Notes: generated from the letters alone by a model not told the origin. Shown: positions 18,896-29,015, counted from the stretch's first letter. The stretch: DNA of 64,000 nt from Nocardia arthritidis NBRC 100137 (GCF_001612765.1 NZ_BDBB01000016.1:1-64000), one strand, 5' to 3'. A program made the numbers and translations.

Positions 18896-19891
18896 ATGAC
18901 GAGGGTGGCAGTGCTGGGCGCGGGATCGTGGGGCACCGCGTTCGCGAAGGTGTTGGCGGACGCGGGAACCGAGGTCACGATCTGGGCCAGGCGCCCCGAG
19001 GTCGCCGCGGCGCTGGCCTCCGAACATCGCAATCCCGATTACCTGTCGGATATTCCGCTGCCGCCGATCGCGGCGACCCACGACCCGGCGGTGGCGCTGG
19101 AAGGAGCCGACATCGTCGTGCTGGCGGTGCCGTCGCAGTCGCTGCGCGCGAACCTCGCCGCGTGGAAGGGACTGATCGGGGCCGACGCCACCCTGCTCAG
19201 CCTGGCGAAAGGGATCGAGACCGGGACGCTACTGCGGATGAGCCAGGTGATCGAGGAGGTCACCGAGGCAGATCCGAGCCGGATCGCGGTGCTGTCCGGG
19301 CCGAATCTGGCGCGCGAGATCGCGGTGTGTCAGCCCGCCGCGACCGTGATCGCCTGCTCGGACAACGACCGCGCTGTCGCGGTGCAGCACGCCTGCGCGA
19401 CCGGATACTTCCGGCCCTACACCAACACCGACGTGGTCGGCTGCGAGATCGGCGGCGCCTGCAAGAACGTCATCGCGCTGGCCTGCGGGATCGCGTCGGG
19501 AATGGGTCTGGGCGACAACTCGATCGCCAGCCTGATCACCCGCGGTCTGGCCGAGATCATCCGGCTCGGGGTGGCCCTCGGCGCGGAGCCGGTGACGCTG
19601 GCGGGCCTGGCCGGAGTCGGTGACCTGGTCGCCACCTGCACCTCCCCGCTGTCGCGCAACCGGTCGTTCGGTCATGTGCTCGGCGCGGGCGGGTCCATGG
19701 AGGCCGCGCAATCGGCTACTCATGGCCAAGTCGCCGAGGGTGTGAAGTCCTGCACATCGGTGCGCGCGCTGGCCGAGCGGCAGGGGGTCGAGATGCCGCT
19801 GACCACCGCCGTGGATCAGGTCTGCCATGAAGGGCTCTCCGTGCGCGAAGCGGTCGACAACCTGCTCGGGCGGCGGATGAAGCCGGAGTGA
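18896..19891 (+). CDS. gpsA: Glycerol-3-phosphate dehydrogenase [NAD(P)+]
   Basis: Reduces dihydroxyacetone phosphate to sn-glycerol-3-phosphate for phospholipid synthesis. The 331-residue protein has the N-terminal dinucleotide motif GAGSWGTA (8-15) and the active-site lysine region [10 protein letters not shown] near residue 190. A CATATT hexamer ends six bases before the ATG, and no Shine-Dalgarno is evident, so the mRNA may be leaderless; only 31 bases separate it from the divergent fbiD. ddl follows after 88 bases. Confidence 0.96.
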   Translation: MTRVAVLGAGSWGTAFAKVLADAGTEVTIWARRPEVAAALASEHRNPDYLSDIPLPPIAATHDPAVALEGADIVVLAVPSQSLRANLAAWKGLIGADATLLSLAKGIETGTLLRMSQVIEEVTEADPSRIAVLSGPNLAREIAVCQPAATVIACSDNDRAVAVQHACATGYFRPYTNTDVVGCEIGGACKNVIALACGIASGMGLGDNSIASLITRGLAEIIRLGVALGAEPVTLAGLAGVGDLVATCTSPLSRNRSFGHVLGAGGSMEAAQSATHGQVAEGVKSCTSVRALAERQGVEMPLTTAVDQVCHEGLSVREAVDNLLGRRMKPE

Positions 19892-19897
19892 TTCCGG

Positions 19898-19925
19898 CTC
19901 CGGCCCGCGTGGACGGAGGCCGGAG
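19898..19925 (+). terminator. Possible hairpin between gpsA and ddl
   Basis: An 8-bp stem CTCCGGCC/GGCCGGAG with a 12-base loop starts six bases after the gpsA stop. There is no T-tract. It could be a weak terminator or attenuator ahead of ddl. Confidence 0.35.
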
Positions 19926-19979
19926 TGTCCCGGACGGTCAGCGGTGGGAGCGCGCACCGAAACGGGTACGGTTCGGAGC

Positions 19980-21083
19980 ATGACGAACCGGATCAGGGTG
20001 GCAGTGGTCTTCGGCGGGCGCAGCAACGAGCACGCCGTGTCCTGCGTGTCGGCCGGTAGCGTGTTGCGTCATCTGGATCCGGTGAAGTACGAGGCCGTGC
20101 CGATCGGCATCACCACCGAGGGCCGTTGGGTGCTCGGCGGTGCGGAGGTGGCCGCGCTCGGCATCCACGATCGCGCCCTGCCGTCGGTGGACGCCGCAGG
20201 CACGGCACTGACCCTGGCCGCGGACCCGAGCCGCTCGGGGGCGCTGATCGCGCTCGACGATCCGAGCGCCGCGCTCGGCGCGGTCGACGTGGTCTTCCCC
20301 ATCCTGCACGGACCGTTCGGTGAGGACGGCACTTTGCAAGGGATGCTGGAACTCGCCGGAGTTCCTTACGTCGGCCCCGGTGTGCTGGCCAGCGCTGCGG
20401 GCATGGACAAGGAGTTCACCAAGAAACTGCTCGCGGCCGAGGGACTGCCGGTCGGCACCCAGGTGGTGCTGCGGCCCGGCACCGCGACGGTCGCCGAGGA
20501 GGACCGGCTGCGCCTCGGCCTACCGGTGTTCGTCAAGCCCGCCCGCGGCGGTTCGTCGATCGGCATCACCCGGGTCGGCGACTGGAAAGACCTGGATGCC
20601 GCCATCGCGGCGGCGCGCGCGCACGACCCGAAGGTGATCGTCGAAGCGGGCATCGTCGGACGCGAAGTGGAGTGCGGGGTCCTGGAATTCCCGGACGGCC
20701 GGGTCGCGGCGAGCGTGGTCGCGGAGATCCGGATGCCGGAGACCGGCACCATCGCCGACGCTCCGGCCTTCTACGACTTCGACACCAAGTACCTCGACGA
20801 CGTCTGCGAATTCGATGTCCCCGCCAAGCTGGACGACGAGGTCTCCGACCAGATCCGGGAACTGGCCGTGCGTGCCTTCCGAGCCCTCGACTGCCAGGGT
20901 CTGGCGCGAGTCGATTTCTTCGTCACCGAGCAGGGCCCGGTGATCAACGAGATCAACACGATGCCGGGATTCACCGCCATCTCCATGTACCCGCGCATGT
21001 GGGAGGCTACCGGCGTCGACTTCGCCGCACTGATCTCCTCGCTCATCGACACCGCGCTCGCCCGCGGCACCGGCTTGCGTTGA
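19980..21083 (+). CDS. ddl: D-alanine--D-alanine ligase
   Basis: ATP-dependent synthesis of D-Ala-D-Ala for peptidoglycan. The 367-residue ATP-grasp enzyme opens [19 protein letters not shown] (family N-terminal motif) and has the C-terminal metal/ATP segment [12 protein letters not shown] near residue 320. The ATG at 19980 follows GGAG at six bases; the reading from 19944 adds twelve unrelated residues. It is convergent with the DUF3515 gene. It is the target of D-cycloserine. Confidence 0.96.
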   Translation: MTNRIRVAVVFGGRSNEHAVSCVSAGSVLRHLDPVKYEAVPIGITTEGRWVLGGAEVAALGIHDRALPSVDAAGTALTLAADPSRSGALIALDDPSAALGAVDVVFPILHGPFGEDGTLQGMLELAGVPYVGPGVLASAAGMDKEFTKKLLAAEGLPVGTQVVLRPGTATVAEEDRLRLGLPVFVKPARGGSSIGITRVGDWKDLDAAIAAARAHDPKVIVEAGIVGREVECGVLEFPDGRVAASVVAEIRMPETGTIADAPAFYDFDTKYLDDVCEFDVPAKLDDEVSDQIRELAVRAFRALDCQGLARVDFFVTEQGPVINEINTMPGFTAISMYPRMWEATGVDFAALISSLIDTALARGTGLR

Positions 21084-21222
21084 GCCCGCTCCCCTCGGAA
21101 CTCGGTCCCACTCTGGTTCGCGTTCGGTTCTGATCGCTTGTCGGCTGTGCCGCGGTGTGTGCGCCACGAGACGAGTGGCCCGCCCGAGCCTTCGCGGACG
21201 GATCGGCGCACGCTGCTCGCGG

Positions 21223-22062
21223 TCAGTTGGGCAGCGGTCCAGGGTCGATGGGCTGGGCGGGGAGGTGGGCGGTGATGGTGTCGGAGACGTCTTGCAGCGG
21301 CGTGGGGCCGGAGCCGTCGGGGACGGTGAGAGCGACGTAGGTCCCCCGGTCGACGGCGAACCAGGTGCTCGCCGCGGCGGCCTGGTCGCGGACCTCGAAC
21401 CACTGCACGCCGTTGACGATCTGCAACGGCGAGGCACGGTTGAATTCCAGGGGGCGATCCAACCCGCAGCGCAGGACGATGGCGTCGCCGCCTTCGGTGC
21501 GCTGCCAGGCGCGGGTGGCGGGCGGGGCGGGCTCGACCAGGGTCGATTTGGTGAACTCACCCAGGTTCGCTGGCAGGGCGGGCAGCAGCTCGGCGCAGGC
21601 CGGTCCCTCCGCCGCCGGGGCCGGGACGGGGCCGAGCACCAGCGGTTCACGCTCGACGGGCGCGCGGCGCGCGAGCACGGCGGCCACGATCACGGCGACG
21701 ACCAGCACCACCGGAAGCGCCACGGCGGTGGCGATGAGCGCGGGCGAGTACTGGTGTGCGGGGGACGACGCGGGCGGGTTGTCCGGTTCGCCCGCTGCTG
21801 CGGAGTCTTCGGCGTCGCTCTCGCCTGGTGCTGCGGAATTTCCGAGGTCGCTCTCGTCTGCTGGGGCTGGCGAGTCCTCGGCGCCGCTGTCGCCGGTGCC
21901 GTTGTCCGGTGTCGCGGCGTCGGAGGGAAGGACGTCGGAGGAAGCGGCGTCGGCGCTACCCACCGCATCGTCCGTGTGCTCGGACTTCCGGGATTCGGTA
22001 GCGGCTCGCGGGCGTTCGTCCCGCTGCTCCGCCGAATCGCGGTCCGGCGAATCCGCCGCCAT
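21223..22062 (-). CDS. DUF3515 membrane protein
   Basis: A 279-residue protein. Residues 1-105 are a low-complexity, acidic Asp/Ser/Ala/Pro-rich cytoplasmic tail; one membrane span follows (about 108-130), then a small extracytoplasmic domain of DUF3515 with Cys residues (CAEL, RCGL) likely to form a disulfide. A DUF3515 gene sits between ddl and thiL in mycobacteria too (Rv2980), where it has a short N-terminus. Here the long acidic tail is unusual. The ATG at 22062 has AAAGGA upstream. The function is unknown; the gene is convergent with ddl and divergent from thiL, a place next to cell-wall synthesis. Confidence 0.85.
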   Translation of the reverse strand: MAADSPDRDSAEQRDERPRAATESRKSEHTDDAVGSADAASSDVLPSDAATPDNGTGDSGAEDSPAPADESDLGNSAAPGESDAEDSAAAGEPDNPPASSPAHQYSPALIATAVALPVVLVVAVIVAAVLARRAPVEREPLVLGPVPAPAAEGPACAELLPALPANLGEFTKSTLVEPAPPATRAWQRTEGGDAIVLRCGLDRPLEFNRASPLQIVNGVQWFEVRDQAAAASTWFAVDRGTYVALTVPDGSGPTPLQDVSDTITAHLPAQPIDPGPLPN

Positions 22063-22226
22063 GGTCACCGATCCTTTCTGGTGCGCGTCGCCCTGGTCGG
22101 CAGCCGCGCAGCGGTGGACCGGGCCGGAAGTACTCGAGTGCCTCCGAAAGGGTACCGTCGGGCTCGTTCCAGCAAGCACCGCGCCGGAGAGGATCGGTCA
22201 TCAGCGCCAGCAAGGCCCCGAGGACA

Positions 22227-23393
22227 GTGCGTGAACTGGGGGAGTTCGCGCTGATCGACCGCATCAACGCGGGCCGGGTGCAGGCGCCGGGCGTGCTGCT
22301 CGGCCCCGGCGACGACGCGGCGCTGATCGCGGCTCCGGACGGCCGGTTCGTGGTGACCACCGACATGCTCGTGCAGGACCGGCATTTCCGGCTGGACTGG
22401 TCCAGCCCCGAGGACGTGGGCCGCAAAGCGATCGCGCAGAACGCCGCCGACGTGGTCGCCATGGGCGCCACGCCGACTGCGTTCGTCGTCGCGCTCGGCT
22501 GCCCCGCCGATACCCCGCTCGAGGTGGTCGACGGACTCGCCGACGGCATGTGGGCCGAGGCGGCCAGGGCGGGGGCGTCCATCGCGGGCGGAGACCTGGT
22601 CCGCAGCCGGGAACTGGTCGTCTCCGTCACCGCCTTCGGCGATCCGGGTGGCGGCGCGCCGATCACCAGAGCGGGTGCGCGCGTGGGGGATGTCGTCGCG
22701 GTGGCGGGCCGGCTCGGCTGGTCGGCCGCGGGCCTGGCCGCCTTCACCGCCGGGGTGACCGGCCCCGAGGTCGCCGAAGCGCTTGCCGCGCATCGGGTCC
22801 CGCAGCCGCCATACGCCGTCGTCCTGGACGCACTGCGCGGTGGTTGTCCCGAAGGATCGGAACTCGATGCGGCTGAGCCGTTTTCGGCTCGCACCGCATC
22901 CGGTGTGGCCGCCCGAGATACCGCGACTGTCTCGCTCGACGCCCGAGACACAGCATTGTCGTCCCGGCCCGCGCCGCTCGGTGCCGAACCGGAAACGCGC
23001 ACTGCGTCCGGAGGTCCAGCGCCGGGAGCGCCCGGCCTCGGGCTGCACGCGCTGACCGACGTGTCCGACGGGTTGCTCGCGGATCTGGGGCACATCGCAT
23101 CGGCCTCGGGCGTGGCCATCGACCTGGATTCGGCCGCCCTGCGCGACCCGGCGCTGGAGCCTGTCGCCGCTCGGCTGGACGCCGATGCGGCGCAATGGAT
23201 CCTGACCGGCGGCGAAGACCATGCCTTCGCGGGCGCGTGGGCGCCGGGCCGCGCGCTTCCACCCGGATGGGTCGTGATCGGGCGAGTTGTGGCCGGTCGC
23301 GGGCTTACCGTCGACGGCGTCGCGCAGACGGGCCGCGGTGGGTGGGAATCGTTCCGTGGGGCGGAATCGCCGTTCGACGGCGAGCCACGCTAA
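22227..23393 (+). CDS. thiL: Thiamine-monophosphate kinase, with an inserted linker
   Basis: Phosphorylates thiamine monophosphate to thiamine pyrophosphate. The N-terminal domain (1-150) has the family motifs GPGDDAALI and [13 protein letters not shown], and the C-terminal domain resumes at [16 protein letters not shown]. Between them, after [15 protein letters not shown] (about residue 205), lies an extra stretch of about 60 residues rich in Ala, Thr, Ser and Pro that mycobacterial ThiL lacks as I recall it; it keeps the reading frame. The GTG at 22227 is the only reasonable start; the spacing to the divergent DUF3515 gene is 164 bases. ung begins 11 bases after the stop. Confidence 0.93.
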   Translation: MRELGEFALIDRINAGRVQAPGVLLGPGDDAALIAAPDGRFVVTTDMLVQDRHFRLDWSSPEDVGRKAIAQNAADVVAMGATPTAFVVALGCPADTPLEVVDGLADGMWAEAARAGASIAGGDLVRSRELVVSVTAFGDPGGGAPITRAGARVGDVVAVAGRLGWSAAGLAAFTAGVTGPEVAEALAAHRVPQPPYAVVLDALRGGCPEGSELDAAEPFSARTASGVAARDTATVSLDARDTALSSRPAPLGAEPETRTASGGPAPGAPGLGLHALTDVSDGLLADLGHIASASGVAIDLDSAALRDPALEPVAARLDADAAQWILTGGEDHAFAGAWAPGRALPPGWVVIGRVVAGRGLTVDGVAQTGRGGWESFRGAESPFDGEPR

Positions 23394-23404
23394 GTTGTGC
23401 GGTC

Positions 23405-24088
23405 ATGGGCGCGAAACCACTGTCGGAAATCATGGATCCGGGATGGGCGAAGGCACTCGAGCCGGTGGCGGATCGGATTTCCGCCATGGGCGAATTCCTT
23501 CGTGCCGAGAACGCCGCGGGCCGTGGCTACCTACCGTCCGGTGAGAACGTCCTGCGAGCCTTCCAGCGTCCGTTCGACGCGGTGCGCGTGCTCGTGGTCG
23601 GCCAGGATCCCTACCCGACGCCCGGCCACCCGATGGGGCTGAGTTTCTCCGTGGCGCCGGATGTTTCGCCGATCCCGCGCAGCCTGGCCAATATCTTCGC
23701 CGAATACAGCAAGGATCTCGGCCACCCCACGCCCTCCTGCGGCGATCTGAGCCCGTGGTCGGACCAGGGTGTGCTGATGCTGAACCGCGTGCTCACCGTG
23801 TCGCCGGGCAAGCCCGCTTCGCACCGGGGCAAGGGCTGGGAGGAGGTCACCGATCAGGCGATCCGCTCCCTGGTCGCCAGGGACGAGCCGTTGGTGGCGA
23901 TCCTGTGGGGCCGCGACGCGGCGACGCTGAAGCCGCTGCTGGCCGAATCCGAGGTCCCGTACATCGAGTCCGCGCATCCGTCGCCGCTGTCGGCGTCTCG
24001 TGGGTTCTTCGGTTCCCGCCCCTTCTCGCGAGTGAACGAACTACTCGACGAACTGGGTGCCGAACCGGTTGACTGGCGCCTGCCCTGA
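23405..24088 (+). CDS. ung: Uracil-DNA glycosylase
   Basis: Removes uracil arising from cytosine deamination, important in a GC-rich genome. The 227-residue protein has the water-activating loop G66-Q67-D68-P69-Y70 and the leucine-intercalation motif HPSPLS with His191, the family 1 signature. The ATG at 23405 gives the family length; earlier readings overlap thiL. It is in a probable thiL-ung unit. Confidence 0.97.
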   Translation: MGAKPLSEIMDPGWAKALEPVADRISAMGEFLRAENAAGRGYLPSGENVLRAFQRPFDAVRVLVVGQDPYPTPGHPMGLSFSVAPDVSPIPRSLANIFAEYSKDLGHPTPSCGDLSPWSDQGVLMLNRVLTVSPGKPASHRGKGWEEVTDQAIRSLVARDEPLVAILWGRDAATLKPLLAESEVPYIESAHPSPLSASRGFFGSRPFSRVNELLDELGAEPVDWRLP

Positions 24089-24140
24089 ATCGGGCGTCTG
24101 TGTGTGATCGACCGAGAGTTAACGAGTGAGGAGCTGTTCC

Positions 24141-24380
24141 ATGCACAACACCACCGTTCGCGGCGCGCTGCGCGGCACCACCGCGACCTTGGCCTTCTGT
24201 GCCGCTTTGACCAGCGGCGCGGCCGTCGCGGGAGCGGCCCCCCTGCGGCTCGAGCCCGCCGCGGAGACCACGACGGCTCCGGTCGCCGAGGAATACACCT
24301 CCAGCGGCTCCTCCACCCTGTCCGCGTCGGTGAACGCCAAGATCGCGTGCCTGTTCTTCGTGGGCAATCTCGGCTGCTGA
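24141..24380 (+). CDS. Small secreted protein
   Basis: A 79-residue protein with an N-terminal signal peptide: Arg-containing n-region, hydrophobic segment about 14-32 and an AVAGAA cleavage region near residue 33. The mature part is about 46 residues, acidic then Ser-rich, with two Cys (C70, C79) near the C-terminus that could form a disulfide. The ATG has AGGAG seven bases upstream. It lies between ung and a hydrolase, where mycobacteria have none. No homology recognised beyond the general class of short secreted Nocardia proteins. Confidence 0.8.
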   Translation: MHNTTVRGALRGTTATLAFCAALTSGAAVAGAAPLRLEPAAETTTAPVAEEYTSSGSSTLSASVNAKIACLFFVGNLGC

Positions 24381-24438
24381 ACCCTCGATTCGCCGGGTTC
24401 GCGCCGGCGCGGAACAGCGTTGTGCGATCCTACAGATC

Positions 24439-25302
24439 GTGAGTAATGCGAACAATCTTCTCGAACCGTCCCGGCTCCGGCTGCGCGGTTCGGGCGGAAT
24501 CGAGCTGGCCGCCGATCAGTTCGGCCCGGTCGACGGCCCGCTCGTCGTCTTCTTGCACGGTGGCGGGCAAACCCGGCATTCGTGGAAGAAGACCGGCGCC
24601 CGGCTGGGCGCTTCGGGGATGCGGGTCGTCACGGTCGACGCCCGTGGCCACGGCGACAGCCAGTGGGCGCCGGATCGCGACTACCGGCGCCAGACCATGG
24701 TCGAGGACCTGTTGCTGGTGCTGGAACAGCTGGGCGCCCCCGCGGTGGTCGTCGGGGCCAGCATGGGCGGAATCACCGGGCTGCTGACCACCGCGCGGCC
24801 CGGGGGAGCGGCGATCAGCGCCCTGGTGCTCGTCGATATCGTGACCCGGCCCGAGCCGGAAGGGGTCGCCCGGGTGATCGAGTTCCTCGGCAAGCATCGC
24901 GATGGCTTCGACAGCATCGAACAAGCGGCCGACGCGGTCGCCGAGTACCTGCCGCACCGCCCGCGGCCGAAGAGCGCCGAAGGCCTGCTGCGCAACCTAC
25001 GCGAGCGCGACGGTCGCTGGTACTGGCACTGGGATCCCGAGATGCTCGGCGACCGGCCGGAGGACCCGTCCGCGATGATCGAGCCGATGGAGGACGCGGC
25101 GCGGGCGCTGCGCATCCCGGTGCTGCTGGTCCGCGGCATGCGCTCGGACGTGGTGAGCGCCGAAGGAGCCGAGGCATTCCAGCGGCTGGTGCCGCACGCC
25201 CAGCTCGTGGAGATCGGCGGCGCCGCGCACACCGCGGCCGGTGACGACAACGACTCGTTCACCGACGCGGTGGCGAAATTCGTCCTTTCGACTCTCGGGT
25301 GA
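24439..25302 (+). CDS. Alpha/beta-hydrolase
   Basis: A 287-residue serine hydrolase of the alpha/beta fold. H40-GGG forms the oxyanion hole, the nucleophile elbow is G-A-S108-M-G, and the last His is in GGAAHTAAG near residue 263. The GTG at 24439 starts it; the stop is only seven bases from the convergent enoyl-CoA hydratase gene. Substrate unknown; ester, lactone or haloalkane-type substrates are all possible for this family. Confidence 0.9.
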   Translation: MSNANNLLEPSRLRLRGSGGIELAADQFGPVDGPLVVFLHGGGQTRHSWKKTGARLGASGMRVVTVDARGHGDSQWAPDRDYRRQTMVEDLLLVLEQLGAPAVVVGASMGGITGLLTTARPGGAAISALVLVDIVTRPEPEGVARVIEFLGKHRDGFDSIEQAADAVAEYLPHRPRPKSAEGLLRNLRERDGRWYWHWDPEMLGDRPEDPSAMIEPMEDAARALRIPVLLVRGMRSDVVSAEGAEAFQRLVPHAQLVEIGGAAHTAAGDDNDSFTDAVAKFVLSTLG

Positions 25303-25309
25303 CGACCGA

Positions 25310-26098
25310 TCAGGCCAGTCCGGCGTAGTCGGGCTTGCGCTTGGCGACGAAGGCGTCGACGCCCTCGCGGCCGGCGGCAGAACTCGCGGCCGCGGCGATT
25401 CCATCGCGCTCGCTGTCGAGCTGCTCGCTCAGGGTCGCGGTATCCGACTGCCGCAGCAGCGTTTTGATGCTCGCGTGGGTGGAACGCGGTCCGGCGGCGA
25501 TGGTGCGCGCGAGGCGCTGTGCCTCCTCGGCGATCTCGCCGTCGGGGACCAGCCTGCTCAGCACGCCGAGGCGCACCGCCTCGTCGGCGTCCAGGACGGC
25601 GTCGGTGAGCAGGATCTCGCGGGCGCGCGCCCGCCCGACGACACGCGGCAGCGTCCAGGACATGCCGCCGTCGGGGCTCAGGCCGATGCCCGGATAAGCC
25701 GGGCGCAGCTTGGTGCCGGGTCCGCCGAGGGCTATGTCGGCCATGCAGACCAGGCTCATACCCGCCCCGGCCGCCCACCCCTGGACCGCCGCCACCACCG
25801 GGACCGTGACCGCGTCCAGCGCGCGGACGAATTCGTGCAGGTCGGTGGCCAGACCGTGGATGTGCGCCGAGCGATCCCGCGCCGCGGCGAAGCCGCGCAC
25901 ATCACCGCCCGCGCAGAAGTTGGCGCCGGTGCCCCGCAGCAGCACCGCGCCCACCTCGGAACCGAGTGAGTGCAGTGCGGCGGTGCCGGCGGTGATGCCC
26001 GCGAAGTCCATGGACGTGCCGTTGGCGGAGGTGGCGATGGTGATCTGGAGAACGCCGTCGACGGTTGTCACGTGTCCGGCTTGCTCGCTGGAGGTCAT
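25310..26098 (-). CDS. Enoyl-CoA hydratase/isomerase-family protein
   Basis: A 262-residue crotonase-fold protein. The oxyanion-hole regions are NFCAGGDVRGF (about 60-70) and QGWAAGAGMSL (about 109-119). The first catalytic Glu of true hydratases is replaced in the segment LSPDGGMSWTLPR, where an Asp is present, a pattern seen in isomerase/other crotonase members such as PaaG-like enzymes. So hydration may not be its reaction. The ATG at 26098 has AAGGTG upstream. A GNAT gene starts 568 bases upstream on the same strand, ending ten bases before this start, so the two are probably one operon. Confidence 0.9.
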   Translation of the reverse strand: MTSSEQAGHVTTVDGVLQITIATSANGTSMDFAGITAGTAALHSLGSEVGAVLLRGTGANFCAGGDVRGFAAARDRSAHIHGLATDLHEFVRALDAVTVPVVAAVQGWAAGAGMSLVCMADIALGGPGTKLRPAYPGIGLSPDGGMSWTLPRVVGRARAREILLTDAVLDADEAVRLGVLSRLVPDGEIAEEAQRLARTIAAGPRSTHASIKTLLRQSDTATLSEQLDSERDGIAAAASSAAGREGVDAFVAKRKPDYAGLA

Positions 26099-26108
26099 GA
26101 TCTGCACC

Positions 26109-26666
26109 TTAACGGGCACGGCAGGACACGTTCGGGGGTGGCTGACGCGGAGATGGGGTGCGCACCATGCGCACTTCCATCGCGGCGGTGAACGACTCGA
26201 CTTTGCGCGTGCCGTCGGGCACGAAACCGTGCTTGCGGTAGAACGCCTGGGCCCGCGCATTCCGCTCGAACACCCACAGTGAGCACGGCGCGGCCGGATC
26301 GAGGGCGGCGCGGATCAGGTCGTCGGCGACTCCGCTGCCGTGCCAGCGGGCGCGCGCATAGAGGGCGTGCAGCTCGAGCGGGGTCACCGCGTCCGCGTCG
26401 CCGGACGGGCCGGCGCTGGAGAATCCGATGACCAGGTCCTCGACGACCGCGACGTGTGTGCGGCCCGGATAGCGCACCCGGTCGCGCTCCCACAGCTCGG
26501 CCCGGCGCTCGATGTCGAACGCGTCGAGCACGTGCGCGGGCACCAGCCCCTGATACGCCTCGCGCCAACAGGCGATGTGGCATTCGGCCAGGCTGTAGAC
26601 GTATTCGGCGGCCAGCGGCTGGACCCGCCACGGATGCTCGGTCACCGCTGCCACGCTCGTCGCCAC
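26109..26666 (-). CDS. GNAT-family N-acetyltransferase
   Basis: A 185-residue acetyltransferase. The acetyl-CoA-binding region is ARWHGSGVADDLIRAAL (about 108-124), a variant of the Q/RxxGxG/A motif, followed by the helix NARAQAFYRKHGF. The start is the GTG at 26666; another GTG in frame a few codons on is possible. It forms a pair with the enoyl-CoA-hydratase-family gene downstream. The substrate is unknown. Confidence 0.88.
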   Translation of the reverse strand: MATSVAAVTEHPWRVQPLAAEYVYSLAECHIACWREAYQGLVPAHVLDAFDIERRAELWERDRVRYPGRTHVAVVEDLVIGFSSAGPSGDADAVTPLELHALYARARWHGSGVADDLIRAALDPAAPCSLWVFERNARAQAFYRKHGFVPDGTRKVESFTAAMEVRMVRTPSPRQPPPNVSCRAR

Positions 26667-26748
26667 ACCGCAGTCACGACAACGCCCCGGACCACCTGAT
26701 ACGGGTGCCGGGGCGTGTGCCGACGGTATTGGTCAGCCGGGAAGCGGA

Positions 26749-26940
26749 TCAGCCGCGGACGACCTTGCCCGCCTTCAGGCAGGAGGTGCACACGTTCATG
26801 CGGCGGGTGTTGCCCGGAGCGACCTGTGCGCGCACGGTCTGAATGTTCGGGTTCCAACGACGGTTGGTGCGCCGGTGCGAGTGCGAGACCGACTTCCCGA
26901 AGCCGGGGCCCTTGGCGCAGACGTCGCAGACGGCAGCCAT
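26749..26940 (-). CDS. rpmB: 50S ribosomal protein L28, zinc-binding type
   Basis: A 63-residue large-subunit protein. Two CxxC pairs, C5-x2-C8 and C51-x2-C54, mark the zinc-containing (C+) paralogue; actinobacteria usually carry a zinc-free copy elsewhere for zinc starvation. The ATG at 26940 gives the family start [12 protein letters not shown]. It is divergent from the DAK/recG pair, as in mycobacteria. Confidence 0.96.
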   Translation of the reverse strand: MAAVCDVCAKGPGFGKSVSHSHRRTNRRWNPNIQTVRAQVAPGNTRRMNVCTSCLKAGKVVRG

Positions 26941-27245
26941 AGTCGCGAACTCCTTCATGTCAATGGTGGGGACCGCCGCCTTCGCGGTGCGACGCGTCCT
27001 CGTTGCAATGTCGAGTGTGCCCTGCCGACAGAGAGCCGACCAGCGCGGACCGGCGACGGCCACGCGAGGCAACCCTGCAAGGGTAGCTGTGCAGGCGCCG
27101 ATCCACCAAACCGGTCCTCACGGACGAGTGCCGGATCCGTTGCCGGGCATCCCCAGTGTAGGAGCGCGGTCTTGCCGGTCGCCTGTCGGGACCGCCCGCT
27201 AACCTGGCGGGCGGCGAGGGTGGGCAAGTGGCGGAAAGGAGTGAG

Positions 27246-29015
27246 GTGACGGGGTCCGAAGTGCGAGATGTAGTGGACGGCACGGCATTGCTGCGCTGGG
27301 GCCGTACCTGTCTCGCCGGACTGGAACACCGGCGCGAGGAGATCAACGCACTCAATGTCTTTCCTGTCCCGGACGCGGATACCGGAACGAATCTGCTGGC
27401 CACCATGCGCGCCGCGGTGCAGGCGGGGGAGGCGGCGGCGAACGCGGACGGAAGCGCGGCCCGCGCCGTCGCCGTCGCGATGGCGCACGGGGCGACGGTC
27501 GGCGCCAGGGGCAACTCGGGGATCATCTTGTCCCAGGTGCTGCGCGGCGTCGCGGATGCGGTGGACGGTGGCCCGTTCACGGCCGACAGCCTGCGCGCCG
27601 CGCTGGCGAGGGCCTCCGAACTGGTCCGCGAAGCGCTGAGCGTGCCGATCGAAGGGACCATTCTCACCGTGCTGGACCGCGCGGCCGCGGCGGCCGCGCA
27701 ATGCCCGGACCAGGAGCTGGCGAACGTGGCTCTTGCGGCGGCCGACGGCGCGGCCAAGGCGCTCGGCGACACACCGTTCCAATTGGGTGTGCTGCGTCGG
27801 GCCGGCGTCGTCGACGCGGGAGCTCGCGGCTTGGTCGTGCTGCTGGACAGCTTGGTCACCGTGACCCGGGGTGAGGCGCCCGCGCGACCGGAGTACCCAC
27901 GGCCCGCGGCGGCGCGATCGGCGCGCGCGGACGACGCCGAGCCGCAGTACGAGGTGATGTACCTGCTGGCAGGCTCCGACGAGCGGAAGGTGGCCGCGCT
28001 GCGCGCCCGGCTCGGCGAACTCGGCGACTCGGTCGTGGTGGTCGGCGACGGCGGCGGGACCTGGTCGGCGCATGTGCACTGCGCCGACGCCGGAGCGGCG
28101 GTGGAGGCGGGCATCGCGGCGGGCGAACTCAGCCGGATCCGCATCGAGAATGTCGTCCGGACGCCGCACCAAGACGCCCCGGCCGGGTCCGGCGACCGCG
28201 CGGACGCGGCGAATCCCTCCGCCGGTGAGAGTATCCGCGACTCGCGGGTCCGGCCCGTCCGGACCTGGGGCAGCGCGGCGTCCGCACCGGCCGCCGATTC
28301 GACCCAGGTGGTGGCCGGTGGGCTCGGCTCGAGCGCGGGGGTGACACCCGATCTTCCGGCCGATCGGGGGATTCTGGCGGTGGTCGCGGGCGCCGGCGCC
28401 GCGACGCTGTTCGAGGACGCGGGCGCCGTGGTGCTGGCGGGCGACGAGCAGGTCACCGCGACGACGCTGCTGACCGCGATCCGGCGGATGCCGAACCGCG
28501 AGGTACTGGTGCTGCCCAACGGCGCCCTGCCCGCCCACGAACTGGTCGCGGTCGGCGTCGCCGCGCGTGACGCCCATCGGGACGTGCTGCTGCTGCCGAG
28601 CGCGTCGATGGTGCAGGGTCTGGCCGCCGTGGCCGTGCACGACCGAGGACGGTTCGCGGTGGACGACGCCTTCGCCATGTCGGAAGCGGCCGCCACGACG
28701 CGGTGGGGCTCGCTGCGCCCGGCGACCGAGCGCGCGCTCACCATGGTCGGCACCTGCGAGCCGGGCGACGGTCTCGGATTGGCCGGGCACGATGTCGTCG
28801 TGATCGAGCCCGACGTGCGCGCGGCGGGGCGGACGCTGCTGGACCGGCTGCTCGCCTTCGGCGGCGAGCTGGTCACCCTGCTGATGGGAGCGGCGGCGCC
28901 GGACGGTCTCGGCGACGAACTCGCCGCTCATATCGCACAGAACTTTCCCGGGGTCGAGGTGATCGTGTATTCCGGTGGGCAGCAAGGCGATTCGGTGCAG
29001 ATCGGAGTGGAGTAG
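27246..29015 (+). CDS. DAK1/DegV-type (YloV/FakA-like) kinase-family protein
   Basis: A 589-residue protein: an N-terminal DhaL/DAK2 domain with the metal-binding segment NVFPVPDADTGTN (37-49), a middle region and a C-terminal YloV-type domain (about 400-589). FakA of Firmicutes, with this architecture, phosphorylates fatty acids bound to FakB; whether this protein does so is unknown as no FakB is adjacent. The start is the GTG at 27246, where AAAGGAG lies five bases upstream, preferred over the GTG at 27228. recG starts three bases after its stop, so they are an operon. Longer than the mycobacterial counterpart as I remember it, with a Pro/Ala-rich insert near residues 310-370. Confidence 0.88.
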   Translation: MTGSEVRDVVDGTALLRWGRTCLAGLEHRREEINALNVFPVPDADTGTNLLATMRAAVQAGEAAANADGSAARAVAVAMAHGATVGARGNSGIILSQVLRGVADAVDGGPFTADSLRAALARASELVREALSVPIEGTILTVLDRAAAAAAQCPDQELANVALAAADGAAKALGDTPFQLGVLRRAGVVDAGARGLVVLLDSLVTVTRGEAPARPEYPRPAAARSARADDAEPQYEVMYLLAGSDERKVAALRARLGELGDSVVVVGDGGGTWSAHVHCADAGAAVEAGIAAGELSRIRIENVVRTPHQDAPAGSGDRADAANPSAGESIRDSRVRPVRTWGSAASAPAADSTQVVAGGLGSSAGVTPDLPADRGILAVVAGAGAATLFEDAGAVVLAGDEQVTATTLLTAIRRMPNREVLVLPNGALPAHELVAVGVAARDAHRDVLLLPSASMVQGLAAVAVHDRGRFAVDDAFAMSEAAATTRWGSLRPATERALTMVGTCEPGDGLGLAGHDVVVIEPDVRAAGRTLLDRLLAFGGELVTLLMGAAAPDGLGDELAAHIAQNFPGVEVIVYSGGQQGDSVQIGVE

